The notes under the pieces are model-generated. The model was given only the letters and a program-made list of their open reading frames with translations. It ran no database searches and had not been told where the DNA came from. Below, piece by piece: positions 18,262-26,768 of a stretch of 37,672 nt of DNA (position 1 is the first letter of the stretch; the number at the start of each line of letters is the position of its first letter). The stretch spans positions 1 to 37,672 of the forward strand of contig CANOFW010000030.1 in the NCBI GenBank assembly GCA_947565425.1, in the 5' to 3' direction. Made by a program: the position numbers and the translations under genes. Source of the DNA: an uncultured Lachnospiraceae bacterium (GTDB taxonomy: Bacteria; Bacillota; Clostridia; Lachnospirales; Lachnospiraceae).

Positions 18262-19101
18262 ATGAAAGTAGGAGTTATTGGCGCAGGAACTATGGGTTCT
18301 GGAATTGCGCAGGCATTTGCACAGACAGAAGGCTATGAAGTATGTTTATGTGATATTAATGATGAATTTGCAGCAAATGGCAAAAATAAAATTGCCAAAG
18401 GATTCGAGAAGAGAATTGCCAAAGGTAAAATGGAGCAGGCGGCAGCAGACGCTATCCTTGCTAAGATTACCACAGGCACCAAAGAAATTTGCGGCGACTG
18501 CGATTTAATCGTAGAGGCAGCTTTGGAAGTAATGGACGTTAAGAAACAGACATTCAAAGAGCTTCAGGATATCGTTAAGAAAGATTGTATGTTCGCAACA
18601 AACACATCTTCCCTTTCCATCACAGAGATCGGCGCAGGGCTTGACAGACCGGTTATCGGTATGCATTTCTTCAATCCAGCTCCTGTTATGAAATTGATTG
18701 AGGTTATCAAGGGTGAGAACACACCGGACGAGATGAAAGATAAGATTGTTGCTATCTCCAAGGAAATCGGCAAAACTCCGGTAGAAGTAAATGAAGCAGC
18801 AGGCTTTGTTGTAAACAGAATCTTAATCCCGATGATTAACGAAGCAGTAGGCATCTATGCAGACGGCGTTGCATCTGTAGAGGGTATCGACACAGCAATG
18901 AAGTTAGGCGCTAACCATCCGATGGGACCGCTTGCTTTGGGTGACTTGGTTGGACTTGACATTTGCCTTGCCATCATGAATGTACTGTATGATGAGACAG
19001 GTGATCCTAAGTATCGTCCGCATCCATTATTGAAGAAAATGGTTCGTGCAGGCAAGCTTGGTATGAAGACTGGAATCGGTTTCTACGATTACAGCAAATA
19101 A
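18262..19101 (+). CDS. hbd: 3-hydroxybutyryl-CoA dehydrogenase
   Basis: Reduces acetoacetyl-CoA to 3-hydroxybutyryl-CoA. The start is the ATG at 18262 after GGAGG (18251-18255), giving 279 residues, the usual length; upstream in-frame codons run through the hairpin and are not coding. The Rossmann loop [17 protein letters not shown] is at residues 4-20. The catalytic His lies in [16 protein letters not shown], and [19 protein letters not shown] with [18 protein letters not shown] marks the C-terminal domain. No crt gene is present on either side. Confidence 0.95.
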   Translation: MKVGVIGAGTMGSGIAQAFAQTEGYEVCLCDINDEFAANGKNKIAKGFEKRIAKGKMEQAAADAILAKITTGTKEICGDCDLIVEAALEVMDVKKQTFKELQDIVKKDCMFATNTSSLSITEIGAGLDRPVIGMHFFNPAPVMKLIEVIKGENTPDEMKDKIVAISKEIGKTPVEVNEAAGFVVNRILIPMINEAVGIYADGVASVEGIDTAMKLGANHPMGPLALGDLVGLDICLAIMNVLYDETGDPKYRPHPLLKKMVRAGKLGMKTGIGFYDYSK

Positions 19102-19176
19102 AGCCCTATCCCCACCGACAAGCAAGATTGCCATGTGGAACGGCTTTTTACACTGGTATTATAAATCAGTAATTGA

Positions 19177-19212
19177 CAGTTCAGGCGTCTGTTTGCAAAG
19201 AAGACTGAACTG
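19177..19212 (+). other. Inverted repeat in the bcd leader
   Basis: CAGTTCAG (19177-19184) pairs with CTGAACTG (19205-19212), and the adjacent TCT/AGA bases extend the stem. It lies 35 nt before the bcd start in the 145-nt hbd-bcd gap. It is not followed by a T-run, so a leader structure or a protein-binding palindrome is more likely than a terminator. Confidence 0.45.
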
Positions 19213-19246
19213 AGAAAAAATTTAGAAAGTTTGGAGGAAAAATATC

Positions 19247-20401
19247 ATGGATTTTTCTTTAGATAAGAAACATGAAATGGCGAGAACTCTTTTCAAAGAG
19301 TTTGCAGAAAATGAAGTAAAACCTCTTGCACAGGAAGTTGATGAGACTGAGAAATTTCCAAGAGGAACAGTAGAAAAGATGCAGAAGCTTGGATTTATGG
19401 GAATTCCGATTCCCAAGGAGTACGGCGGACAGGGTTGCGATCCTCTCACTTATATTATGTGTGTAGAGGAACTGTCTAAGGTTTGCGGTACGACAGGTGT
19501 TATCGTGTCTGCACATACCTCTCTGTGTTGTGACCCGATTATGACTTACGGTTCCGAAGAGCAGAAGCAGAAATATCTTGCACCCTTAGCAAAAGGTGAG
19601 AAATTAGGAGCATTTGCGCTGACAGAGCCGGGTGCAGGAACAGACGCACAGGGTTGCCAGACCAAAGCTGTATTAGACGGCGAAGAGTGGATATTAAACG
19701 GTTCTAAGTGCTTCATCACCAATGGTAAAGAGGCAGATATCTATATCGTTATCGCTGTAACAGATGTAAAAGTTGATGCAAGAGGCAGGAAGAAGAAATC
19801 CTTCTCCGCATTTATCGTAGAGAAAGACACTCCGGGATTCTCTTTTGGAACGAAAGAGAAGAAGATGGGTATCCGCGGTTCTGCTACATATGAATTGATT
19901 TTTGAGGATTGCAGAATTCCCAAAGACAATCTTTTAGGACCGATGGGCAAAGGATTCCCGATTGCTATGCACACACTCGACGGCGGACGTATCGGTATTG
20001 CAGCTCAGGCGCTTGGTATTGCAGAGGGCGCGTTAGATGCAACGATCGCTTACACCAAGGAGAGAAAACAGTTCGGACGTTCCATCGCAGCGCAGCAGAA
20101 CACACAGTTCCAGCTTGCTGATATGGCAGCTAAGGTTGAGGCTGCTCAGATGCTGGTATACAAAGCTGCTATGGCAAAAGCAACACAGAAAGTTTATTCT
20201 GTAGAGGCAGCAAAGGCTAAATTATTTGCAGCAGAAGTTGCTATGGATGTGACTACCAGGTGTGTACAGTTGTTTGGTGGTTATGGCTATATTCGTGAAT
20301 ATGATGTAGAGCGTATGATGCGTGACGCTAAGATTACAGAAATCTATGAAGGAACTTCAGAAGTTCAGCGTATGGTTATTTCTGGCGCATTGTTGAAATA
20401 G
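19247..20401 (+). CDS. bcd: Butyryl-CoA dehydrogenase (acyl-CoA dehydrogenase family)
   Basis: Reduces crotonyl-CoA to butyryl-CoA, with electrons handled through EtfAB. 384 residues, a typical length. The FAD-contacting AFALTEPGAGTDA, the RKQFGRSI helix and the C-terminal LFGGYGYIREYDVERMMRD are visible. The catalytic base is E368 in IYEGTSEVQRMVI. Clustering with etfB and etfA supports the electron-bifurcating Bcd-Etf complex that also reduces ferredoxin. TTGGAGG sets the start. Confidence 0.94.
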   Translation: MDFSLDKKHEMARTLFKEFAENEVKPLAQEVDETEKFPRGTVEKMQKLGFMGIPIPKEYGGQGCDPLTYIMCVEELSKVCGTTGVIVSAHTSLCCDPIMTYGSEEQKQKYLAPLAKGEKLGAFALTEPGAGTDAQGCQTKAVLDGEEWILNGSKCFITNGKEADIYIVIAVTDVKVDARGRKKKSFSAFIVEKDTPGFSFGTKEKKMGIRGSATYELIFEDCRIPKDNLLGPMGKGFPIAMHTLDGGRIGIAAQALGIAEGALDATIAYTKERKQFGRSIAAQQNTQFQLADMAAKVEAAQMLVYKAAMAKATQKVYSVEAAKAKLFAAEVAMDVTTRCVQLFGGYGYIREYDVERMMRDAKITEIYEGTSEVQRMVISGALLK

Positions 20402-20473
20402 CCTTGAATAAGCAAAGTAAATGGATGGAGAAAGTTAATTTTCATACCTACATGGACAATTAATTTTATACAG

Positions 20474-20519
20474 GCATTTGATGCGCAGCGCGCTCGAGGA
20501 AATGCACAGTATTTTCGAG
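20474..20519 (+). other. Competing hairpins in the bcd-etfB gap
   Basis: GCATTT (20474-20479) can pair with AAATGC (20500-20505). Alternatively CTCGA..AAAT (20493-20503) pairs with ATTTTCGAG (20511-20519). The two stems share bases 20500-20503 and exclude each other. The 174-nt gap shows no convincing promoter. Confidence 0.35.
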
Positions 20520-20575
20520 GTTTTGCTTATAGGCGCAGTTCGTTAATAAAAATAAAACATAAGGAGTGAATTACC

Positions 20576-21361
20576 GTGAAAATCGTTGTATGTATAAAGC
20601 AGGTACCAGATACCAAAGGCGGAGTAAAATTCAATCCAGACGGTACTCTGGACAGAGGTGCAATGCTTACCATTATGAATCCGGATGATAAAGCCGGACT
20701 GGAAGCAGCATTGAGATTAAAAGAACAGTATGGCGCAGAAGTTACTGTACTTACCATGGGACTTCCGAAAGCAGACGAAGTACTTCGTGAGGCAATGGCA
20801 ATGGGTGCAGACAAGGGCGTTCTTGTGACAGACCGAGTATTGGGTGGAGCTGATACATGGGCTACTTCCACTACGATTGCAGGAGCAATCCGCAATTTGG
20901 AATATGATTTAATTATTACTGGACGTCAGGCAATTGACGGAGATACCGCACAGGTAGGCCCGCAGATTTCTGAACATTTGAATATTCCGGTTATTTCTTA
21001 TGCACAGGATATTAAGATTGAGGGCGATTATGTAATCGTTCAGCGTCAGTATGAAGACAGATACCATGAAGTTAAGGCAAAAATGCCTTGCCTGATTACT
21101 GCTCTTTCTGAGTTAAATGAGCCGCGTTATATGACGCCAGGTGGAATCTTTGAGGCTTATGACAAAGAAGTGACTGTATGGGGCAGACCTGATTTGAAAG
21201 ATGTAGATGACTCTGATCTTGGTTTAAAGGGTTCTCCGACCAAGATTGCAAAGGCATCCGATAAAGTAAAGAAGGGTGCTGGTGAGAAAGTTGTTCCTGA
21301 TACACCGGAAGATGCAGTTGCTTATATCGTTGGCAAGATGAAAGAGAAACATGTAATCTAA
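20576..21361 (+). CDS. etfB: Electron transfer flavoprotein beta subunit
   Basis: The 261-residue beta subunit of the Etf that partners Bcd. It starts with GTG at 20576 after AAGGAG and begins MKIVVCIKQVPDT, the family hallmark. LIITGRQAIDGDTAQVGP in the middle is the conserved EtfB signature. In bifurcating enzymes this subunit binds the second flavin and NADH. It is separated from etfA by 22 nt, so the two are translated from one message. Confidence 0.95.
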   Translation: MKIVVCIKQVPDTKGGVKFNPDGTLDRGAMLTIMNPDDKAGLEAALRLKEQYGAEVTVLTMGLPKADEVLREAMAMGADKGVLVTDRVLGGADTWATSTTIAGAIRNLEYDLIITGRQAIDGDTAQVGPQISEHLNIPVISYAQDIKIEGDYVIVQRQYEDRYHEVKAKMPCLITALSELNEPRYMTPGGIFEAYDKEVTVWGRPDLKDVDDSDLGLKGSPTKIAKASDKVKKGAGEKVVPDTPEDAVAYIVGKMKEKHVI

Positions 21362-21383
21362 TAAAAGGAAAGTGGTGAAAATA

Positions 21384-22430
21384 ATGGGTTTAGAAGCATA
21401 TAAAGGAGTATATGTCTATGCACAGCAGGTAGATAACGAATTAAGCGGAATTGCTTTTGAGCTGCTTGGCAAGGCAAAAGACTTAGCAAAAGATTTGGAT
21501 ACTGACGTGACAGCCGTATTGATTGGTTCTGATGTAAAGGGTCTGGCAGATCAGTTGGCAGAGTATGGCGCAGACAAAGTAATCGTAGTGGATGATCCAG
21601 AGTTGAAGGAATACAGAACGGAGCCGTATACACATGCGCTTGCATCTGTGATCAATGAGTACAAACCGGAAATCATGCTGGTAGGTGCTACGGCTATCGG
21701 ACGTGATTTAGGACCTCGTGTTTCAGCGAGAGTAAAAACTGGTCTGACAGCAGACTGTACAGTATTGGAGATTGGTGATTTCCCACTCAATCCAGTGCCT
21801 GGCAAGGAAGACGAGCAGAAGCATAATCAGCTTCTGATGACACGTCCGGCATTTGGTGGTAACACAATCGCAACCATTGCCTGTCCGGATAACCGTCCGC
21901 AGATGGCAACCGTACGTCCCGGCGTTATGCAGAAAATTGATCCGATTAAGGGTGCAAAGGCAAACGTTATTGAGTATAATCCAGGATTTACCCCGGATGA
22001 CAAATATGTTGAAATCTTAAATATCGTGAAGGCTATGAAAGAGACAGAGGATATCATGGAGGCAAAGATTCTGGTATCTGGTGGCCGTGGCGTAGGAAGT
22101 GCAGAGAACTTCCAGATGTTAAAGGATTTGGCAGCAGTGCTCGGTGGAACTGTAAGCTGTTCTCGTGCAGTTGTTGAGAATGGATGGTTGCCGCAGGATT
22201 TACAGGTAGGACAGACTGGAAAGACCGTACGTCCGAACGTATATTTTGCAATCGGTATTTCTGGCGCAATCCAGCACGTTGCAGGTATGGAAGAAGCTGA
22301 TATCATCGTTGCGATCAATAAAGATGAAGATGCACCTATCTTTGATGTAGCTGATTACGGCGTTGTTGGAGATTTGAACAAGATTGTTCCAGCTCTGACA
22401 GAGGCATTGAAAGCGGAGATGGCTGAATAA
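21384..22430 (+). CDS. etfA: Electron transfer flavoprotein alpha subunit
   Basis: The alpha subunit carrying FAD for electron transfer to Bcd. I chose ATG 21384 (MGLEAYKGVYVYAQQ, 348 residues) because family members usually start so; a GTG at 21372 in frame would add four residues. The C-terminal FAD domain shows VSGGRGVGSAENF, SRAVVENGWLP, GQTGKTVRPNVYFAIGISGA and AINKDEDAPIF. A strong terminator directly follows, closing the butyrate cluster. Confidence 0.94.
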   Translation: MGLEAYKGVYVYAQQVDNELSGIAFELLGKAKDLAKDLDTDVTAVLIGSDVKGLADQLAEYGADKVIVVDDPELKEYRTEPYTHALASVINEYKPEIMLVGATAIGRDLGPRVSARVKTGLTADCTVLEIGDFPLNPVPGKEDEQKHNQLLMTRPAFGGNTIATIACPDNRPQMATVRPGVMQKIDPIKGAKANVIEYNPGFTPDDKYVEILNIVKAMKETEDIMEAKILVSGGRGVGSAENFQMLKDLAAVLGGTVSCSRAVVENGWLPQDLQVGQTGKTVRPNVYFAIGISGAIQHVAGMEEADIIVAINKDEDAPIFDVADYGVVGDLNKIVPALTEALKAEMAE

Positions 22431-22469
22431 GAACTGATTGGAGTGATAAAACTTTAATCAGAGAGTATA

Positions 22470-22511
22470 AAAAAGTACCTTTTCTCTGAAAATAGGGAAA
22501 AGGTACTTTTT
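22470..22511 (+). terminator. Rho-independent terminator after etfA
   Basis: A perfect 15-bp stem pairs 22470-22484 with 22497-22511 around a 12-nt loop, with A-rich and T-rich ends. It is one of the strongest terminators in the window. Confidence 0.92.
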
Positions 22512-22541
22512 GGTTGGGTATTGGGGAAGAGAGGAATATCA

Positions 22542-23156
22542 ATGGAAAATAATAAGAAAATGAATACCATCTATATGGTGGAGATGGCGCTGTTGATTGC
22601 CATCATTTTGATTATGGCTTTTACGCCATTAGGTTATATCCGCACATTTGGCTTGGAGATCACTTTGATTGTGGTGCCTGTAGCGGTGGGAGCAGTGACC
22701 TTGGGACCGACGGCTGGGGCTGTTCTGGGAGCTGTATTTGGCATTACCAGTTTTGTTCAGTGTTTTGGAATGAGTCCTTTTGGGGCAGTGCTTTTGAGTA
22801 TTAATCCAATTTATACGTTTATCGTTTGTGTTCTTTCGAGAATTTTGATGGGCGGGCTAACAGGTCTTTTATATAAAATATTCCAAAAGAGTAATCCACT
22901 GAAAAAAATTTCGGTAATGTTGGCAAATCTTTGCTGTCCGTTATTAAACACTTTATTTTTTATGAGCACACTGACGTTGTTTTTTTACCGGACAGAATAT
23001 ATCCAGGGCATTGCTCAAAGTATGGGGGCAGCGAATCCGTTTGTTTTTGTAATCTTGTTTGTAGGCGTCAATGGGGTTGTGGAGGCAGTGGCATGTTTTG
23101 TGGCAGGAAGCGCCATCTCCCAGGCATTGAAAAAGGTAGTCAAACGTAATCAATAG
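22542..23156 (+). CDS. ECF transporter S component
   Basis: A 204-residue integral membrane protein with about five or six hydrophobic helices, starting MENNKKMNTIYMVEMALLIA after GAGAGGAA. The segment ITLIVVPVAVGAVTLGPTAG followed by AVLGAVFGITSF is typical of energy-coupling-factor substrate-binding subunits. These bind a vitamin or other micronutrient and share an EcfAAT energising module, which is not in this window. The substrate is not assignable; pantothenate-type (PanT-like) transporters share this signature. It starts 31 nt after the etfA terminator stem and is followed by the CapA-like gene at 55 nt. Confidence 0.82.
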   Translation: MENNKKMNTIYMVEMALLIAIILIMAFTPLGYIRTFGLEITLIVVPVAVGAVTLGPTAGAVLGAVFGITSFVQCFGMSPFGAVLLSINPIYTFIVCVLSRILMGGLTGLLYKIFQKSNPLKKISVMLANLCCPLLNTLFFMSTLTLFFYRTEYIQGIAQSMGAANPFVFVILFVGVNGVVEAVACFVAGSAISQALKKVVKRNQ

Positions 23157-23211
23157 AGAAGTATCGCTTATGATTCATTGCTCTAAGTGCTCTAAGCGAT
23201 AAGGAGTACAT

Positions 23212-24675
23212 ATGAGAAGATGCAGAAGAATAGGGTTTTGGGTTCTTGCAGTATGTTTAGTTCTGCTGTTGTCCGGGTGTAATTTTTCCTGGCAGGGGGG
23301 AGTATGGCAGCAAAGGCGTTATAATTTGGCAGGGTTAGGAAATGGTGTTTCGGCAGAAATTGAGGAAGCTAGATTGCTCAGAGCGATGAAGAAGAATCGC
23401 GCAGTGGATAAAAAGAATGATACAAAGTCCGAGATGACAGCGTTGGTGGAGGACATTTTAAAGAAAGCGACAAAGAAATTGTTGGGTAGTTATCCCGTGG
23501 ATGATGATTTTCTTTTGTGGCTGGCAGGAGAGTATGGCAGAGAAACGATTTCCGATTTACAGCAAGTAATAAGTGAAAAGCCCCAACGGATGGAGCAATG
23601 GTATCATATGACTGGCAAGTCTCTCCATGTGTTGTGGACAGAATATTGCCGTGAAAGCAACATACAGGAGCCTTTGTTGGAAAAGGTCTATGAGAAGGAA
23701 TGCGCAGAGCAAAATCAGGTAGTGATGGATTTTACAGGGGACATCAATCTTGCAGAAGGATCGTCGACGGCAAATTACCTGGATGGGCAGAGTGGTGGAA
23801 TTCGGGATTGTTTTTCAGATGAACTTTGGGAAGAAATGCAGTCGGTAGATATTTTGATGATAAACAATGAATTTACGTATAGCAGCCGGGGAACGCCATT
23901 GTCCGGGAAAGCGTATACATTTCGAGCGGACCCGGCGCGTATCAGCGCTGTCAAAGAGATGGGCACGGACATTTTATCGCTTGCCAATAACCATGTGTAT
24001 GATTATGGAGAAGAGGCGTTTTTGGATACCCTCGATACGGTTGCACAGGCAGAGATACCGTATGTGGGCGCGGGAAGGAATTTGCAGGAAGCAATGAAAC
24101 CAGTGTATTTTATTGCGAATGGCAGGAAGATTGCCATTGTATCTGCCACACAGATTGAACGCTCCACCAATTATACAAGGGAAGCGACAGACACTACGGC
24201 AGGCGTATTGAAGACGTTAAATCCGGACAAGTTCTTATCCGTAATTGAAAAAGCGCGGGCTTGCAGCGATTATGTAATCGCTTTTGTGCACTGGGGGACG
24301 GAGAATACGAATTATTATGGAAATGATCAGGTGAAGTTGGGGCAGCAATTTATTGATGCCGGCGCAGATGTTGTCATTGGCGGACATACGCATTGCCTTC
24401 AGGGGTTTGATTATTATAAGGGCAAACCGATCATCTACAGTCTTGGGAATTTTTGGTTTAATGGCAGAAGCCAGGATAGCGGGCTGTCTCAGTTGATAAT
24501 CCATACGGACAGTAATGAGATGGAATTTCGTTTCTTGCCCTGCAAGCAGAGAGGATGTGTAACATCTTTTGCCGGGAAAGGGGAGCGAGAACGAATTTTG
24601 CAATATATGCAGAAAATTTCAGCTTCCGGTGTCTCTGTCGGTGAAGATGGAATTATCGTAACTATTCAGCCTTAA
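23212..24675 (+). CDS. CapA-like lipoprotein (metallophosphoesterase fold)
   Basis: A 487-residue lipoprotein: the signal helix ends LLLSGC with lipidated C23. Residues about 30-165 are a charged region I do not recognise. The CapA/PgsA-type domain starts at DFTGDINLAEGSS and includes LANNHVYDYG, FVHWGTE, GGHTHCLQG and YSLGNFWFNG, metal-site motifs of this metallophosphoesterase-like fold. In Bacillus, CapA takes part in poly-gamma-glutamate export, but no capB/capC is nearby, so another surface-polymer role is possible. The last five codons and stop (GTAACTATTCAGCCTTAA) fall inside the left arm of a repeat. Confidence 0.85.
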   Translation: MRRCRRIGFWVLAVCLVLLLSGCNFSWQGGVWQQRRYNLAGLGNGVSAEIEEARLLRAMKKNRAVDKKNDTKSEMTALVEDILKKATKKLLGSYPVDDDFLLWLAGEYGRETISDLQQVISEKPQRMEQWYHMTGKSLHVLWTEYCRESNIQEPLLEKVYEKECAEQNQVVMDFTGDINLAEGSSTANYLDGQSGGIRDCFSDELWEEMQSVDILMINNEFTYSSRGTPLSGKAYTFRADPARISAVKEMGTDILSLANNHVYDYGEEAFLDTLDTVAQAEIPYVGAGRNLQEAMKPVYFIANGRKIAIVSATQIERSTNYTREATDTTAGVLKTLNPDKFLSVIEKARACSDYVIAFVHWGTENTNYYGNDQVKLGQQFIDAGADVVIGGHTHCLQGFDYYKGKPIIYSLGNFWFNGRSQDSGLSQLIIHTDSNEMEFRFLPCKQRGCVTSFAGKGERERILQYMQKISASGVSVGEDGIIVTIQP

Positions 24676-24732
24676 TTTTTATATAACAGTCCTATTCCAT
24701 AGAACTTTTTATACTGTTGTGCAAAAATGGGG
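24658..24732 (+). repeat. Second repeat family, left arm (overlaps capA-like stop)
   Basis: This arm and the inverted arm at 24916-24989 share a perfect 23-nt outer end (24658-24680) and an inner CTCCATAGAACTTTT-like block. A direct copy lies at 37526-37600. The arm includes the last codons and stop of the CapA-like gene. Confidence 0.75.
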
Positions 24733-24919
24733 CTGTAGCATTAATATATTTACTCGTTCAAAAGGTCTTGCCGCTTATGCGGCAAAGACAGAATGCACAA
24801 AAATCACTCTGGGAAGCTAGATTCCCAAGATAATTTTTGTGCATGTTGTTTACATTACGAAGCAATGCAAACCTTTTGAACGAATCATAACTTGTAATTT
24901 ATGTTAGTGCGACAACCCC
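24729..24919. repeat. Structured element, copy D (complete)
   Basis: Terminal GGGGCTGT and ACAACCCC ends are followed inward by CGTTCAAAAGG and CCTTTTGAACG. Three hairpins lie inside: TTGCCGC/GCGGCAA (24768-24785), a perfect 10-bp GCACAAAAAT/ATTTTTGTGC stem (24795-24804 with 24833-24842) topped by GGGAA/TTCCC, and GTTTACATT/AATGCAAAC (about 24848-24872). It is centred inside the inverted arms of the second repeat family and explains the 404-nt gap before gpmI. It codes for no protein. Confidence 0.8.
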
Positions 24920-24989
24920 ATTTTTATATTCTATAATGTAAAAGTTCTATGGAGTAAGGCTGTACAAAAAATTAAGGCTGAATAGTTAC
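24916..24989 (-). repeat. Second repeat family, right (inverted) arm
   Basis: Reverse complement of 24658-24732 with a few indels; the outer 23 nt are identical. Together the arms make a palindrome of about 330 bp that would fold strongly in RNA and probably separates the capA-like and gpmI transcripts. Confidence 0.75.
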
Positions 24990-25018
24990 GAATTATCACA
25001 GAAGTTCCATAGAGAGAG

Positions 25019-25047
25019 TTGTATTTTTTTTGGGAACATGATAAACT
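25019..25047 (+). promoter_or_regulatory. Weak candidate promoter of gpmI
   Basis: TTGTAT (25019-25024) lies 17 nt before TAAACT (25042-25047), about 32 nt upstream of the gpmI ATG. Both hexamers are partial matches. The TTGACA at 25055 is too near the start codon to serve as a -35 box. Confidence 0.35.
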
Positions 25048-25079
25048 TTTGTTATTGACAAAGAAAAGAGGAGGACATT

Positions 25080-26621
25080 ATGAGTAAGAAACCTACCGTA
25101 TTGATGATTTTAGATGGATTTGGCTTGAATGATAAGCATGAGGCGAACGCAGTATATGAAGCAAATACTCCGAATATTGACGGATTGATGAAGGATTATC
25201 CTTTTGTACGAGGAAATGCCAGTGGGCTTGCTGTAGGGCTTCCCGACGGGCAGATGGGCAATTCAGAGGTAGGCCATCTGAATATGGGTGCAGGCAGGAT
25301 TGTATACCAAGAGCTCACGAGAATCACAAAGGAGATTGAGGACGGCAGCTTTTTCAAGAATGAAGCGCTGCTTGCCGGAATGAAGAATGCAAAGGACAAT
25401 AATTCTTCTGTGCATTTATACGGTCTTTTGTCAGATGGCGGCGTACACAGCCATATCACACATCTGTATGGTTTGCTGGAGATGGCAAAGAGGGAAGGGC
25501 TCGAGAAAGTATATGTACACTGTTTCCTGGACGGACGTGACACGGCGCCTACTTCTGGCAAGGGATTTATGGAAGCTTTGGAAGCGAAGATGCAGGAAAT
25601 TGGCGTAGGTGAGATTGCAACTGTTTCCGGTCGTTACTATGCGATGGATCGTGATAACCGCTGGGATCGCGTGGAGAAAGCTTACCATGCAATTGCGCTG
25701 GGCGAAGGAAATCGTGTCAATAATGCAGTAGCGGCAGTAGCGGCTTCTTATGCTGAAGATGTGACCGATGAGTTTGTAGTACCTACGGTGGTTGAGAAGG
25801 ATGGCAAACCACTTGCCACGATCAATGATAACGATACGATTATTTTCTTCAACTTCCGTCCGGACCGTGCAAGGGAAATTTCAAGGACATTCTGTATGGA
25901 CGAGTTTGATGGATTTGCACGTGGCGCAAGGAAGAAAGTCACCTATGTGTGCTTTACGGAATACGATGTGACGATTCCGAATAAATTGATTGCCTTCCAT
26001 AAGGTTGAATTGAACAATACATTTGGACAGTTTTTGGCGGATCATGGCAAGACGCAGGCGAGAATTGCCGAGACAGAGAAATATGCACATGTAACATTTT
26101 TCTTTAACGGCGGCGTAGAGGAGCCGAACGAAGGAGAGGAACGTATTTTGGTAAATTCTCCCAAGGTAGCGACTTATGATTTGAAGCCGGAAATGAGCGC
26201 TTATGAGGTATGCGATAAATTGGTAGAGGCGATTAAGTCAGATAAGTATGATGTGATTATCATCAATTTCGCGAACCCGGACATGGTAGGACATACCGGC
26301 GTGGAAACTGCGGCGATTAAGGCAGTGGAAGCAGTAGATGAATGTGTGGGCAAGGCTGTGGCAGCATTGAAGGAAGTGGACGGCGCCATGTTCTTGTGCG
26401 CAGACCATGGAAATGCGGAGCAGTTGATTGACTACGAGACGAAAGAGAGTTTTACAGCGCATACGACCAATCCGGTGCCGTTTATCCTGATTAACTATGA
26501 CGACAGCTATACGCTCAGAGAGGGCGGCTGTCTGGCAGATATTGTGCCCACATTGATTGAGATTATGGGGATGGAACAGCCGGCAGAGATGACAGGGAAA
26601 TCTTTGTTGGTGAAACGTTAG
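25080..26621 (+). CDS. gpmI: 2,3-bisphosphoglycerate-independent phosphoglycerate mutase
   Basis: Interconverts 3- and 2-phosphoglycerate in glycolysis using two Mn2+. The 513 residues are normal for GpmI. The catalytic serine is S62 in GQMGNSEVGHLNMGAGR. The alkaline-phosphatase-fold metal ligands appear in MILDGFGL (D12), FLDGRDTAP, NFRPDRAREI, NFANPDMVGHTG and CADHGNAEQ. GAGGAGG precedes the ATG. The enolase for the next step is encoded 6 kb downstream in the same window. Confidence 0.97.
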   Translation: MSKKPTVLMILDGFGLNDKHEANAVYEANTPNIDGLMKDYPFVRGNASGLAVGLPDGQMGNSEVGHLNMGAGRIVYQELTRITKEIEDGSFFKNEALLAGMKNAKDNNSSVHLYGLLSDGGVHSHITHLYGLLEMAKREGLEKVYVHCFLDGRDTAPTSGKGFMEALEAKMQEIGVGEIATVSGRYYAMDRDNRWDRVEKAYHAIALGEGNRVNNAVAAVAASYAEDVTDEFVVPTVVEKDGKPLATINDNDTIIFFNFRPDRAREISRTFCMDEFDGFARGARKKVTYVCFTEYDVTIPNKLIAFHKVELNNTFGQFLADHGKTQARIAETEKYAHVTFFFNGGVEEPNEGEERILVNSPKVATYDLKPEMSAYEVCDKLVEAIKSDKYDVIIINFANPDMVGHTGVETAAIKAVEAVDECVGKAVAALKEVDGAMFLCADHGNAEQLIDYETKESFTAHTTNPVPFILINYDDSYTLREGGCLADIVPTLIEIMGMEQPAEMTGKSLLVKR

Positions 26622-26628
26622 ATGCATT

Positions 26629-26768
26629 ATGAAAGAAATTTTTGAGTATAAAATCAAGGAGGCAGAGAAAAGGAAGGAAGAGAATTAAAGGATGACATGA
26701 TCAAGAAGCAATATGTTCTTGTTGAATTATTTCGTTTGAATAGATATGCATATGATGAAAAAATATAG
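26629..26768 (+). other. Two tiny open frames after gpmI, coding status doubtful
   Basis: Frame 26629-26688 would give a 19-residue charged peptide (MKEIFEYKIKEAEKRKEEN). Frame 26697-26768 would give MIKKQYVLVELFRLNRYAYD plus three residues, preceded by AAAGGATG. Neither resembles a known family. They may be remnants or leader peptides of the broken gene that follows. Confidence 0.2.

Noticed and set aside
25055-25060. TTGACA just before gpmI
   Set aside because: Only 19 bases precede the start codon, leaving no room for a -10 box and leader.
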